From NCBI RefSeq assembly GCF_958979055.1, contig NC_084896.1:21931501-21995500 (forward strand): a stretch of DNA of 64,000 bases. Direction: 5' to 3'. A model generated the notes under the pieces. It was not told where the DNA came from. It searched no databases and saw only the letters and a list, made by a program, of their open reading frames with translations. Positions 31,321-42,950 of this stretch are shown here, piece after piece (the first letter of the stretch is position 1; the number at the start of each line of letters is the position of its first letter). Made by a program: the position numbers and the translations under genes. The stretch comes from Alnus glutinosa (Eukaryota > Streptophyta > Magnoliopsida > Fagales > Betulaceae).

Positions 31321-32060
31321 GAAGTCATTACTTGATAAACTGAATATGCTTCTGCTCGTTGCGAAGAAGTAATTCCCACATCAATTATTTTAAGAACTTC
31401 ACAAGCTTGACTAAAACTTTTGATCAAGCTAGAAACTGATATCAAGTGAGAACTCCAACGAGTATCTTCAGCATGTTGTAAATTACTAATTTGATTAAGT
31501 CTCATTCCACTCTGAATCTCATCAATTTCAATCAGGTAAGCAATTTCAACAGTTTGGACAATCCGCAATTCTTCAAATAGATTGCACGAGGCACAACGAT
31601 ATTGACAATAAAAGTCAAATTAGTAAAAAATTGATGGGCATGAATAACTTCCTTTGATGCCAATTGCAAACAATGTGCGAAATAGTGAATGTAGTAGGCA
31701 TATGGACAATCATTTGAAACCAAAGCTTGCAACCCATTCTACTCACCTCGCATGTTACTTGCGCCGTCATATCCTTACCCTCGAATATTTTCAATCGCTA
31801 ACTTATGTTGAGACAATACAAAATATATACTATTTTGTAGGGTTACTGCCGCAGTATTAAAGATATGAACAAGCCCAAAAAAGCGTTAATGCACAAAACC
31901 ATTTTTGTCAACAAATCTTAAAACCTATAGCCATTTGCTCATTCATTGACTCATCACGAGCTTCATCAACAATTATGTAAAATTTTGCATTACCAATTTC
32001 TTTGCGAATTGTCCCCTTCACTTTGGTTGAAAAAATATGTAAAATTGATTAGACATTTAC

Positions 32061-33300
32061 CTTAAACCTAATAACTTTAAACTATAGAAACTAAAAATAG
32101 AGTTGTAGGGGCTCGCCAAAGGCTTCTGTACCCTTGCTGCCTACAGCCAACCGAGAGCGAGATCCTTTCTACTGGACCGGCCGAATGAGAAAGAAACAGA
32201 GTGAGCGTTTTCTTCTTTAAAAAGAAAGCAAACTAAAACAAGGGAGAAGCAGTGGCTTACCGAGAGAGAGAATTTTTTTCTGTTTTCCTTTTAAAGGAGA
32301 TGCAACCCGTGAGACTCAGAGATAATTTTTTTCCAAAAGTTTTATCTCCTGTTTTAGCCGAGGGAAGGACTGAGAAGAGCTCTCCCTTCCAGTTTTTAAG
32401 AAGAGAGTAGGCTGGGTATTTGCACTTCATACTGTCGAGAAAGAACAGAGGAGAGAAAGCTAGTGGTTTCTTTTTCTTTATTTTATACTTTATGAGAAAT
32501 AGGTTGCAGACCAAGAGAGGAGCAAAGGAGAGTTTTTAGAGGATTTTCTGAGTTTTGTTTCCTGTTTTCAAGTACTATCCGAGAGACACACCAAGAGAGA
32601 AAAACGGAGTTTTCTTGCTGCAGACAGAACACAGTAACACACAAAGAGATGAGGAGATAGTTTCTTTTATGTTTTTGGGCTCTGGCTGAGGGGAAACAGA
32701 AGGGAAAGAGGATGTTTCCTCTGGTTTTATGCACATAACCGAGAAGAAAAAGAGTTGCAGAGAAGGATTTTGAAAGAGAGAGAGCTTTGGTTCTAAAGAA
32801 GATGAGCAAACGATTGATGCATGGCTTCTATTTATAGAAGCCTTCGATGGTTAGATCACATACAAGTGGTTTGTGATCGGTGGCTGGGGAGAACACAAGT
32901 GTTTAGTGAGCTGTCCAGCAAGTCATCGAAGCCTTAATCACCAAGATAAAAATCTATTATCTACAACTAAGTATAAGTCAAGTTTTTATTTATGGAAACT
33001 TGATTTCTAACTATATATTAGACTCGAGGTTTCTCATTTAATTAGTTTAGTTAGTCTTTCTGGTAGTCAGAAATCAAAAACCCACGAACTGGGTTCGTGC
33101 ATGGAGGAAAATATCAGGATAAAATTGAAAGACGTGTTACGTGCATGCTGCACTCTGCAATCCTATGTCGATCGATCTCTATTTCTGGGGGATAAATCAC
33201 CATTTTTGGGGAATGATCGCTATCGATTTGAACAATTATTTTTTATTCGGTTGTATTATATATACACACGCATATACACACAGATATAATTTTTAAGTAA
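32061..33300 (-). other. Promoter-bearing repeat or LTR-like segment
   Basis: A symmetric CTATAAATAG at 32828-32837 is followed on the minus strand by a CT-rich leader-like stretch (CAAAGCTCTCTCTCTTTC) and about 700 bp of pyrimidine-rich sequence without a protein. This could be an LTR with its promoter or a detached gene promoter. No primer-binding site or second LTR was recognised. Confidence 0.3.
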
Positions 33301-33929
33301 TTTATTTTCTCCGGCATTACAGCTCAAATGTATACCCCTAATAAACATTATCAAGAATAAAAGCAAAAATATAGCATTCAAGGCTGTAACTTATGTAAAT
33401 AAGTCATAAACTAAACTACGTAATTCTTGTGTGTCGTTCAATCTTCTTCTTTCTCTCATTCTTTGTTAAATCATCACTTATTCCAAAAGTTTAAACTAAA
33501 AAGAAGAGATAAATTTGATTATTTAATCATACTTAACACTCTCCTTCACTTGTGGATTCAAATTCCGTTTTAATATGTTTTAACACTCCCTCTCACGTGT
33601 GGGTTCAAACTCTCTTTTACTATGTGAGGTCCAAGACGTAAAATATTTAATTGAAATATGAGGTAAATAAAATAGATATGATTTTAACTCAGTACTTCTA
33701 ATATAATACAATGTTAAATAATTACTTACCTCAAAAATTAAAGATAAGAAAAAGAGATAAATTTAATTATTTAACATGTGTGACACTCCAAACATTCTTG
33801 CACTATACGTAATTACAATTTTTTTTTCTTTTCTGAAGGAATTGGATTGCAAAAAATCATTGACCAGGCCCAGCTTCACCACCTTAACCGTTGACCATAC
33901 ACATTCACCGTCTGAATCTCATCTCACGA

Positions 33930-33937
33930 CACGTGGC
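33930..33937. promoter_or_regulatory. G-box/ABRE-like site upstream of RMD5
   Basis: CACGTGGC lies about 120 bp before the CT-rich stretch taken as the RMD5 leader. It matches the core bound by bZIP factors in light and abscisic-acid responses. Only the motif is seen. Confidence 0.4.
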
Positions 33938-34049
33938 ATCTCCATGAATAGGTGCGCAACGTAGGATAGTCTCCTCAGAAGGCATTAATCAATCCGGCGC
34001 AAGGCAATATTCACACGTGCGCTCGCCAATCTCCTGATTTTCTCAGAAA

Positions 34050-37000
34050 CTCGCACGCTTGTGCTCTCTCTCTCTCTCGCTGTCGCTCTGCTAGTGCTCG
34101 AACAAAGAGCCTCTCTGTGAGATCTCTTTTTATCTTTAATTTTCGATTTTATTCAGTTCATTTATTTCATTTAAGGCATCGGAGAATTTATTTTCGTTCC
34201 ATTTATCCGATTGTACTTTCCGTTTGGTTCCCGAGAAAACTGAGGAAAATTAAGAAACACAGAGATTTAATACTTTAAAATTCTATTATAATTTCTGTAG
34301 TTTAGCGACTTTAATGCAACATAGCAAACCTTTTTATTTTGTTTTTTTTTTTTAATTTTGTTTTTTATTAATTTTTTCTCTATTTGTTTGGTTTTTCGTG
34401 TTTCACTTTGCCCTCTGTTTGGTTGCTGAGAAAACGAAGGCGATGGAAAGATGTGAATTTTAAGTTACTGTTATTGTTGAATTGAAAAAAGGTTACCATT
34501 TCGAGTTAATATTTGTTCCATCGGTACCAGGCAATCATATTAGTATCAGTAAAGACTAGAGAGTAGGTGGAGATGTCAAAGATTAATAGTAGTTGTTATG
34601 TGTTTTGGTACCGTGCTTTCTAAGCTAGGAAAATCTTGCAAATTGAAATTCATGTTGGCTGTGATGGCATTTTTCTGTGCCTTTTGAATTCGACAGTATT
34701 GTTTCTAGGACTCTAAAGAGTATTCAGGAGTAGTAGGAACTCTGAAATGTGCTCAATTGGGAATTTCAGATAGCTAACTCTATTGTGCATTAGCCGTTGA
34801 CCATTGGAAAAACCTACATTTAGTCTAGTTTCACTTCGCAATGTTTCATATAGTAACTATTTGTGATAGGATATACGGAGTCCTGATAGATCATAACCAA
34901 TGGTGGCAGAAACCAAAGGCTGCTTTAATGTCATTGGTAGGTGTTGATGTACCACTCCCTTGAAAATTTGAAATCCTTGTAGGTTTTTGCTTCTTAGAGA
35001 TGTCCATGACAATAGGTTATACAATGAACTCTTCTTTAGTCACCCAAAGATCACTTGCAAAATAATTTCTCTTTTCGCTTCTCTGCTTTCTGTTCTTATC
35101 TTCATCATGTACTTGTTAGTAGTTATACTTTTTAACTTTGGGAATTCTTGAGAAAAGACCATAGAGTCAAACATTTAATATGTCTTCTGCTCTTTGTTTA
35201 GAATTTTTAGTAATCTAAGATGAATTCTTTGTAAGGGTTTTCTTTTAGACTTACTGACTGGAAGTAGAAGAACTTTCCACTATAAAAAGTGGAGTTAAGC
35301 TTTTGAGTGTTAACCCACCCCCCCTCTCCCAACAGCAACAACAAAAAGAGGAAATTTTATCTTATCACGAGTTTCCTTAATTTTGCTAAGGAGGAAGTTT
35401 CTGATACAATTGAGGCAAGAGGTTACATGATCCTTTTTATTCATTATGACACAAGGAGAGTCGCATTTGTGAACACAGCTCTTTTGGAGTCTTTTTGAGC
35501 TCACTGACAAGCCTAAACAAGCAAAGCTCAGGCCTTAAACCTGTATCATTCTTGAATGAGTTTTGAATTTATGCTGTAAATTAAACTACTTTCTGCACTT
35601 TAACCTTTGATTATACAAAAATTACGATTGAGGTATTCAAATGTTTTAGACGTTTGAGAAGGTCATGTGAATTTAGAGGAATACAGATATTGAGCATCTT
35701 GGGTGTTTTGATTGGCTTTTAATCTGGAAGAATATGCACTATATCCAAATATTTTATCATAATGCTGATTGACTGTATTCAGTTGAATATGGGCACCATA
35801 TTTTTGAGAACTAATAACCTCTTTATAACCACTCCAAAATTGAGGGATTTCCTTTTTCATTGGAGATCAAGCTTCAGGATCCAAAGGTTTTGGACTCTGG
35901 TTCTGCTTAATTTTATGCTCAGCATTTTCCTGTATTCATCAACTCCTAGTCTAAGTATTAATTTCTAATTACTGGTAACTGTGGGTCAGGATGTAGGATT
36001 TCTATCCAGTTGACGTTCCCTCCAGACCTGTGCCTCCTTTCTGTTGGGTTTTTTTTTTTTATTTTTTTTGGGGGGGGGGGGGGGGGGGGGTTGGGTTGGG
36101 GGAAGGTTTAAACCTAGCCAATAACTTCCGACTTCCTTCAACCTCTGCTCCTAATCACTTTTGTAATCTTTTCCTTTGTGTTTCTCCTTCATATTTCCTA
36201 TGTACTAGGAATTATCTTTCTGGTTTTAGTAATTCTATTACTTATCAACGGAATGAGAAATTGGCGTATTTTTTAGGATCATGAGTCTAATGTACTACAA
36301 TTAAAATCCTCTTTCTTGAGATCTCTTTTAGATTGGGCTGAAATGTTTGTTCCTAATTTTCTTCCTATAACTTATAGATCTTGTTAACTTTTTAGATTTT
36401 TGACCCCATTAGAGTGGTGGCTTCTCTTGTATACTTTTTGTGTACACGAGCTTGGCTTCTCCTCTTAATAAAAATTATTATTCATAAAAAAAATATCTGA
36501 TTTGTTTCGATCCATTTCAAATTTTAGTTTGTTTTTAACTATTCTTCGTTTATTGGAGGCTGTAAATTCCGTGGACACTTCTAAAACACTGAAGCAAACC
36601 ATATAGAGGTAGTGGCACACCATAGATTATGTCTGACACTTTTCAAATTTGGTCTTACATAGGGTATCAAATGTGAGCATAACATTTTGTAGTTCTAGTT
36701 GTACTGCATTTAGACTCGTCATCTCATAGGTGCTTCAATAACGGGAGAAAGGAGAAATGTCTTCTTCTTTGACATTTAGTGTTTTGAACCTTGGTCTTAC
36801 AATTAGAATGTGTGTAACATTTAAACGTGAATCATGGTCTGTGAGGATATGACCACATAAATAAGCATAGAGATAGACAACATTTAATTTCATTCAAAGA
36901 TTAAGAGGTCATAAGGCAAGGGCCAATTAAGTAAGCTTTGTATGGTAGCAGTTGATTCTAAGTCAAGGAATGTGAAAGGAGGAGGGTGTTGATAGGTGGA

Positions 37001-37568
37001 CGATCTGTGTAGAATTAGTTACATATCATGAATATGGCTGTGAAAACCTTGGACTTATGGGCTTTGGGCCCCATGAACACTTGGTGGGATTGATAGATGA
37101 CTTAGCAGGCTCAGTTGAGCATCAGGAGCCTTTGTTAATTGTTAACTGGAGGAAGCTTAAGATGAGCCTTGGCAAAGTGAGATCTCACCTTGGCTTTTCT
37201 GAGCTTGATTATGGCTATTCTTTTCTGGTGAATATTTGAAGAAGCAGGTTTCTTGAATTAGTTTGAATTTTTTTTCCTGAAAAATACAAGGGAATGGTTT
37301 TGAAATGCCATACATACACCCATCCTTTTCTTAACGACTTTAAAGATGTATATCCACTTGGTGCTTGGTAATTGCTCGATGATCTCATTACTGATAAAGA
37401 ATTGGATTCTCTGTTATTTTTTCATAGTAGTATTCCCAAATTTAAAAATTTAAAATTTTACTCATGGTTTCCTAGTAAAGAAAATAATTTGCATAGCTTA
37501 TTGTGCATTTTCCCATCATGAAAACTTGCCTGCACTTTCTTGTAGGAGCTTTTTAGTTGAACTGAAAG
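34050..37568 (+). other. Inferred RMD5 5' UTR exon and long leader intron
   Basis: A CT-rich leader-like stretch at 34062-34125 ends near CTCTCTGTGAG, a possible donor. The sequence TTTCTTGTAG at 37536-37545 is a good acceptor 24 bases before the RMD5 start codon. The 3.4 kb between contain no recognised gene, only a run of 21 G (36070-36090). A long leader intron is inferred, not proven. Confidence 0.45.
36070..36090. repeat. Run of 21 G
   Basis: An uninterrupted G-run follows a T-run inside the inferred RMD5 leader intron. It could form a G-quadruplex. Its length may also be inexact because such runs are hard to sequence. Confidence 0.85.
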
Positions 37569-38729
37569 ATGGAGCTAGATACCATCAGAGATGCATTTGA
37601 CCGAATTTCTAAGAAGCAAAAGTTATCTTCTTCTAAATCCCAAGAAGTTATTGACCTAGTTGGCCTTGAAGTTGAACAGGCGTTGGGAAACATCCAGTCA
37701 GCTCATGACATCGCCTCCTCCCCTGTTGATCAGAAGTCCATACTCACATATCTTAAACTCAAGCTGAATGCAATTGCTCCTCTCCACCAGTTAGAAGGGT
37801 CACAGAAGGAACTAAACTTAAACCTTAACAAGTACCAGAAATTACTTGAAAAATTCTTCAATCCTGACATATCAAAGGCATATAGAAATGTGGACTTTGA
37901 CTTCCACATTGTGAATCAGATTGTTGCAGTCCATTTCTACCGGCAAGGCTTGTTTGATCTTGGTGATAGCTTATTAAATGAAGCTGGAGAACCAGAAGCA
38001 ACTGCATTAAAATCTCAATTCTTGGATTTGCATCAGATAATTGGGGCTGTAAGAGTTAGAAACCTTGAGCCTGCTCTGAAGTGGGCCTGTACAAATCGTG
38101 AGAAGCTGAAGCAGAATAGTTCAAATCTTGAGCTTAAACTTCACAGGCTGCAGTTTGTGGAGATTTTACAGAAAGGAACCCGAACCGATGCACTTAACTA
38201 TGCCAGAGCTTACCTTACCCCATTTGCTTCCCTTCACATGGAGGAGATCCAGAAGCTTATGGCTTGCCTCTTGTGGGTAGGAAGGCTTGACAGCTCCCCA
38301 TATCACGAGATCACTTCTCCAACCCATTGGGATAATTTGTCTGAAGAGCTGACCCAGGAATTCTGCAGTCTCTTGGGGCAGTCCTCTGTGAGCCCATTGA
38401 CCGTGGCGTTAGCGGCTGGGGTTGAAGGGTTGCCTACTCTTTTAAAGCTAGCACATGTAATGTCTGCAAAGAAGCAGGAATGGCTGGGAATGAAACAGCT
38501 GCCAGTGCCAGTTGAGTTGGGGAAGGAGTTTCAGTTTCACTCGATATTTGTTTGTCCTGTGAGTAGGGATCAAGGCAGTGAAGAGAATCCTCCAATGCTG
38601 ATGCCGTGCTTGCATGTTCTTTGCAAGCAATCAATCATGAAGCTATCAAAAAGTAGCACGCGAACGTTTAAGTGTCCATATTGTCCAGCAGAGGTTTCAG
38701 TCGCACAGTGCAGGCAGCTGTATTTCTGA
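37569..38729 (+). CDS. RMD5: RMD5 homologue, RING-type subunit of the GID/CTLH E3 ubiquitin ligase
   Basis: This intronless frame of 386 residues has the usual length of plant RMD5 homologues. Residues 111-140 (FHIVNQIVAVHFYRQGLFDL) form a LisH motif. About 148-205 is CTLH (FLDLHQIIGAVRVRNLEPAL) and a CRA-like region follows. The C-terminus is an atypical RING: CPVSRDQG, then MPCLHVLCKQSIMKLS, then FKCPYCPAEV. This protein is the counterpart of yeast Gid2/Rmd5, which pairs with the Gid9/MAEA RING protein to ubiquitinate targets such as gluconeogenic enzymes. The plant complex is less well understood. The start is the first ATG after a good splice acceptor. A CT microsatellite follows the stop. 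It looks intact. Confidence 0.95.
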   Translation: MELDTIRDAFDRISKKQKLSSSKSQEVIDLVGLEVEQALGNIQSAHDIASSPVDQKSILTYLKLKLNAIAPLHQLEGSQKELNLNLNKYQKLLEKFFNPDISKAYRNVDFDFHIVNQIVAVHFYRQGLFDLGDSLLNEAGEPEATALKSQFLDLHQIIGAVRVRNLEPALKWACTNREKLKQNSSNLELKLHRLQFVEILQKGTRTDALNYARAYLTPFASLHMEEIQKLMACLLWVGRLDSSPYHEITSPTHWDNLSEELTQEFCSLLGQSSVSPLTVALAAGVEGLPTLLKLAHVMSAKKQEWLGMKQLPVPVELGKEFQFHSIFVCPVSRDQGSEENPPMLMPCLHVLCKQSIMKLSKSSTRTFKCPYCPAEVSVAQCRQLYF

Positions 38730-40114
38730 TGTGAGTTTCTGAATCTCTCTCTCTCTCTCGGACTAAAGAAAATGTCGTGGCAATGATGTGTTTGGTAATG
38801 GCTGATAGTGCATTGCATCTGTGGTTTACTATTATGTATATAGAAATTCTTTCTAGATTCCTTTGTGGTTTTTGAAAGACCAATTAATTAAAGAATAATT
38901 TAGACAAGTTGTTCATACATTATTATAGTGAGGTGGTGACCTTGGTTCACTGATCTCGTCGTTTCTCCATTGGACAAAGGTCAAGAGGGAAGACATGCAT
39001 CAACCTTTCAGGTGAAACATGCTTGATTTCAGCTAAGTTTCCTTTGTATCCAATGACAATGGGAAGGAGCATTGTCTCCGCTCTTATTATCATCTATTCA
39101 AAATTCTTCTAATTCCTTTTGTGGTAGCTGATTCTGAATTTTGAAGTCCTTAATTACTGTAATTAGATCATTTAAGCTTTTGATCCGGTTAAACGTGGTC
39201 AAACCCGGTTGATATTTTGTGACACATTCAACCCGGTTAAGGTGGAGCTTCTATTCCGATTATTATCGGAGTTGCAGAAAGTTGTACTTCTCCTAGTAGG
39301 CCTCCTCCTATTTAAACAACTTACCGGCAAGAACATTGTCCCTGGCTCGGAGAAAGCCACCACTCTCAATGTACCAAGACTCTGCACTTTTCATATTTAC
39401 GGATGTTTTCAAAATATAAAAGAGAAGAATGAATCCTCCAAATAAGCCAATGCTGGTTAAGATGGCAATTTTGAAGGTAATAATAACCAAGGCTCAAGAT
39501 TAATCTAGTTGATCAAGAACAGCCTGAGCTCACCCTGTATAAATTTGATTCGAACGTTCACTAAACAAGTCGAGCTTGAACAATAATTCAATTTATGTAA
39601 ATTTCTTAGTGTTTGGCTTAACAATTTTATGCAAAATTGAAATCTAATTCGAGCTCTAGTTGGGCTTGTTTAGTTAAATGAGCCAAATTCAAATCGAGCC
39701 TGAACTTGTTTGGGTTTCCCGTGTTTGGCTACAGCTTCGATAAATACATTTTTAGGACATTGGAATTTCCACGGATTGGTTCAATTTGGTTGGAACTAAA
39801 AGAAAATAAATAACACCTTGGGCAAATTTTCTATTGGAAAACAGTTTCCGTCAAAATAAAATAACAAAGCCAAATAAATATTCTCCGTCATAAGCAATTG
39901 CGAAATAAACAGAAAAAAATAATCAAAAGACCATATTACATACACCAACCAAAAAATTTCTTTCATTAAACTTCTCTCGTTTGAAATTAATCAACCTTTT
40001 TTCACCTTACATCCCCATTTTCTCAATTGAATGCAATGCTCAATAAATGATTAAGCCCCTAATTAAAAAGTGAAATAAAAAATAAAAAAAGGCTTGAATT
40101 TTTTTTTTTTTTTT
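38730..40114. other. Intergenic, no gene recognised
   Basis: Contains the RMD5 3' UTR with a short CT repeat just after the stop, and the 3' UTR of the minus-strand gene at its right edge. A 60-codon minus-strand frame at 39308-39490 has one hydrophobic stretch (ILTSIGLFGGFILLFYIL) but no recognisable family. Confidence 0.4.
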
Positions 40115-40609
40115 TTACTTGTTTTGTGAAAAACCCATTATCCTCTGCAACCCAGGAAACAACAATGAAGGAGAAGACGTTGAAGAAGGGTTCTCTTCCT
40201 GCAAATATTCCTCAACCATCTCCTTCACAGACCTCGCAGACAATGGATGAAAATTCGCACTCCACTCTGTAACAAACCCTTTAACCAAAACCAATCTTTC
40301 CTCTTCATCCATCTTCCTCCACTTCTTCTTCGCCTCGTCTCCTTGCAAAGCCAGGTAGTGGCACAGCTCTGTGAACAGGAGCTCTTTGCTCTTCTTCATC
40401 GCCTCCTCTCTCTGCGCCAAATGGGTGTTTATCTTTGCCACCTCCGAAGCCAAATTTGATGAAAGCTCTGCATCGCTGATTTTGTTGACGCATGAGATTC
40501 GGGTTCTGGGTTTGTCGCTCAAAAGGGTTGTGGAGTGGAAAGGATGGGGGCGGAATTTTTGCTCTCGTGGGGTGATTGTGGAAAAAAGGAAAGGAATTCT
40601 TACAGCCAT
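40115..40609 (-). CDS. Small, probably plastid-targeted protein of unknown function
   Basis: A single exon encodes 164 residues. The N-terminal 40 residues are rich in Arg, Ser, Thr and Pro and poor in acidic residues (MAVRIPFLFSTITPREQKFR), as in a chloroplast transit peptide. The rest is a helical, charged protein with KKSKELLFTELCHYLALQGD, then KKWRKMDEEERLVLVKGFVT and FHPLSARSVKEMVEEYLQEE. I recall similar unnamed proteins in other dicots but cannot name a function. No membrane helix or catalytic motif is seen. The strong codon structure and length argue that it is real. It lies tail-to-tail with RMD5 and head-to-head with the arabinogalactan-peptide gene 500 bp away. Confidence 0.8.
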   Translation of the reverse strand: MAVRIPFLFSTITPREQKFRPHPFHSTTLLSDKPRTRISCVNKISDAELSSNLASEVAKINTHLAQREEAMKKSKELLFTELCHYLALQGDEAKKKWRKMDEEERLVLVKGFVTEWSANFHPLSARSVKEMVEEYLQEENPSSTSSPSLLFPGLQRIMGFSQNK

Positions 40610-41116
40610 TTGAGAATTTGGTTGGATTTTTGGAGAGATTTAGAGGTTTTGAAGTTGAAACAGTGAACTGTGGGGAAAGAGACGTTCCAGTTCGATTGTT
40701 GTCGGCCTAGGGCTTGGTGGTTGTCCTTGTTCTCACACGCTTTAATGGGGATATTTGGATGATGTTTACCCCTGGCTGCTCATTGGATTTACGAAATAGC
40801 CTACTGCTTGATGAATAACAAAAATCGGCAGTCTTAGGGCATTTCCGTCAGCTTCTCAACCATTTTCTCTACAAATATCAATTAAATATTATTTATTTAC
40901 TTTTTGTTTACTGTTTTATTCTTGATTATTTTATCAATACTTTTTGCCAAAGCTTCATCAATGGGGATCGTATTCTCAGTCTTTCTTCTCCGGAGAAAAT
41001 CCCGGTTTAAGCATTTGCTACATCAACAGCTCTTCCATCTACGCAAAACCCTCCTTCTACTCTCTCTCTTTGTCTGTGTATTTCAAAGCCCAGAAAAAGA
41101 AAACAATCTGACGCCA

Positions 41117-41263
41117 ATGGCTCTCTCCAAGACTCCGGTGGTTGCTCTCATGGCCGTCATTTTCATTTTCACCGTGGTCTCTCTCATTGGAGTGGCTCAT
41201 GCCCAAGCAGCCGAAGCCCCGGCGCCGACCCCCACCTCCCCTGCTGCTTCCGTCTCTCCGTGA
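41117..41263 (+). CDS. Arabinogalactan peptide, with stop before the GPI-anchor signal
   Basis: The 48-residue product has a signal peptide (MALSKTPVVALMAVIFIFTV to about Ala29) and a Pro-rich core AEAPAPTPTSPAASVSP. Its AP/TP pairs are typical hydroxyproline and arabinogalactan sites. In arabinogalactan peptides a hydrophobic C-terminal GPI signal follows. Here the reading is interrupted by TGA at 41261-41263. The same frame then continues LASAFLAAAAALVFKSAHRV to a second stop at 41326, exactly such a signal. The gene is therefore either disabled by a nonsense change or makes a secreted, unanchored peptide. A sequencing error is possible. The start is the ATG that gives a clean signal peptide; the frame also opens further upstream. 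Confidence 0.75.
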   Translation: MALSKTPVVALMAVIFIFTVVSLIGVAHAQAAEAPAPTPTSPAASVSP

Positions 41264-41326
41264 TTGGCATCGGCTTTCCTCGCCGCCGCTGCGGCTCTCG
41301 TGTTCAAATCTGCACACAGGGTCTGA

Positions 41327-41829
41327 GAGTGTCGTGCCGTTCATGACTTGGGATTGGGTGATTGGTTTCTTCTCGGCGTGGATCGTATAGGGTCTGCTTC
41401 ATATAGGGAAGGTCCAGATCAACAACCTTCATTTCGCGATCGATTCGGCCGTGAACTCGAACACGTGATGGTTGCACCGTCGATTCGTGCACCGGCGGGT
41501 TGCATAGTGCCAGAGACGATCGGAGAGACAGAGGAGCAGTGATGCCGTGCGCAGAGAGGAGAGAGGAATGAGAGGAATGGAGAGATGCACAAGGAAATGA
41601 GGAGCAGAGATGATAGATGGCGATGAGAGAGAGGAGCAGTGATGGCAGAGAGAGAGAGAGAGAGAGAGGAAGAAATGCGCGGAGAGGAGAGAGGTCAATT
41701 TTTTATCATTAAACAATTGAGCGGGGAGTTAACAGTAATTTTATATGCATTAGAAAGTACTGTTCACTTTACTTTACGTGGAATAGAAAATTTTAAGAAA
41801 GCTGGAATGGTATTTTTATCATTTTCTTG

Positions 41830-41870
<41 letters not shown>

Positions 41871-42517
41871 AGAAACAGAACTCTTATAAGAAAGAGATAT
41901 TAATTCAAAACCATATAAATCAATCACAATTTTATGTATTTAATTAAACGGGTTAAATTTCTTAACTCTAACTTGTTAATTTCGTGTTGAATTCGTATCG
42001 AATTCATAAGTTGTGTAAAACATTGTTAACCCTAAACATCACATGTTAAGTTCGGGTTATATTGAAACATGAATATAATACTATATAAATTAATTCTAAC
42101 TCAATCCATTTAACTAAACGGACCATCTCTCGTGTCAATCTTCTATAACACCTATACAAGATCTGCTGGATCTTTCAGCCATGAGATTCTCTGAAAAAAA
42201 ATAAAAAAAGAGAAGAAGAAGAAGCATGATTCTGACTACATGCAATTTGCTCTGGCAACACAATTCTGATTCTTGAGGGACTGTGACAGACTCTGAAGCA
42301 CAAAATCAAACTGCTGTAAAAAGTTTATAGTAAACCGAAGTGATATATCATTGCCTTAAACATATCCATGACTGAGATAATCAAAGAGGGCAAAAAATGA
42401 ATAAACAAATAAATAATCCCCCGAGCCTTAACTATCATCACCTCAACAAGAAAGGCCTCACCAAAAGAAAATGAAAAATGACATTAAAAGACAGTTCAGG
42501 CTAAGAACCCATGTGTA

Positions 42518-42552
<35 letters not shown>

Positions 42553-42950
42553 GGTACAATGGAACATCTATATCTCGTCACCATCTGCCATAATATACAA
42601 CCGCCATATTACTGAAATAACATGACAATAAAAATCAACCCTTAAGTGCTAATTGAAGAGCTTACTTATTTCAATTGCCACATCATTAAGTTGTGTAATA
42701 GTCATATAACAATCTATCAAATATCATTGCTCTTTTCTTTTCTTTTCTTTCTTTCTTTTTCCATCAAAAAGCACTAATGTCATTCAAATCTCCGTTCAGA
42801 CTGCCTTAGGGTGCTCGTTTGTACCCTGAAACTCAACTTGTCAGATCTTGGTCTATTGCAGGCATGGAAGAAGCACTCAACATCTTCTACTCATGGAGTT
42901 GTTAAATGTTTGCAGTTTGAAGTTTTAAGTAGACATATTTTTCACTGTTA
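41327..42950. other. Intergenic with microsatellites
   Basis: Holds a (GA)n run at 41646-41670, a run of 33 T at 41832-41864 and a T-run at 42522-42551. A stretch at 41940-42130 is related to the tandem repeat at 46700-47165. The right part probably holds the TBL 3' UTR. No gene was recognised. Confidence 0.45.

Larger units (their letters stand above)
28989..32060 (-). mobile_element. Decayed hAT transposon (TTF-type zinc finger/DUF4371 transposase family)
   Basis: Minus-strand pieces in order are: CPYAYYIHYFAHCLQLASKE (31732-31532); RLNQISNLQHAEDTRWSSHL and the HLISVSSLIKSF block (31500-31380); a VKSFCEKHNIDVPDM-like piece (about 29860); and the C-terminal dimerisation piece TTIEQTFSAMNIVKTRLCNK (about 29395-29340). 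These match plant hAT proteins of the zinc-finger MYM-type 1-like family. Frames are broken by stops and insertions. The 3' end is CAAGGATGGAGCC at 28989, while the 5' end was not found. It has a MITE at 31055-31320 and a foreign segment at 30013-30785. It cannot encode active transposase. Confidence 0.8.

Noticed and set aside
39308-39490. 60-codon minus-strand frame with one hydrophobic stretch
   Set aside because: Too short, no homologue recognised, no supporting gene structure.
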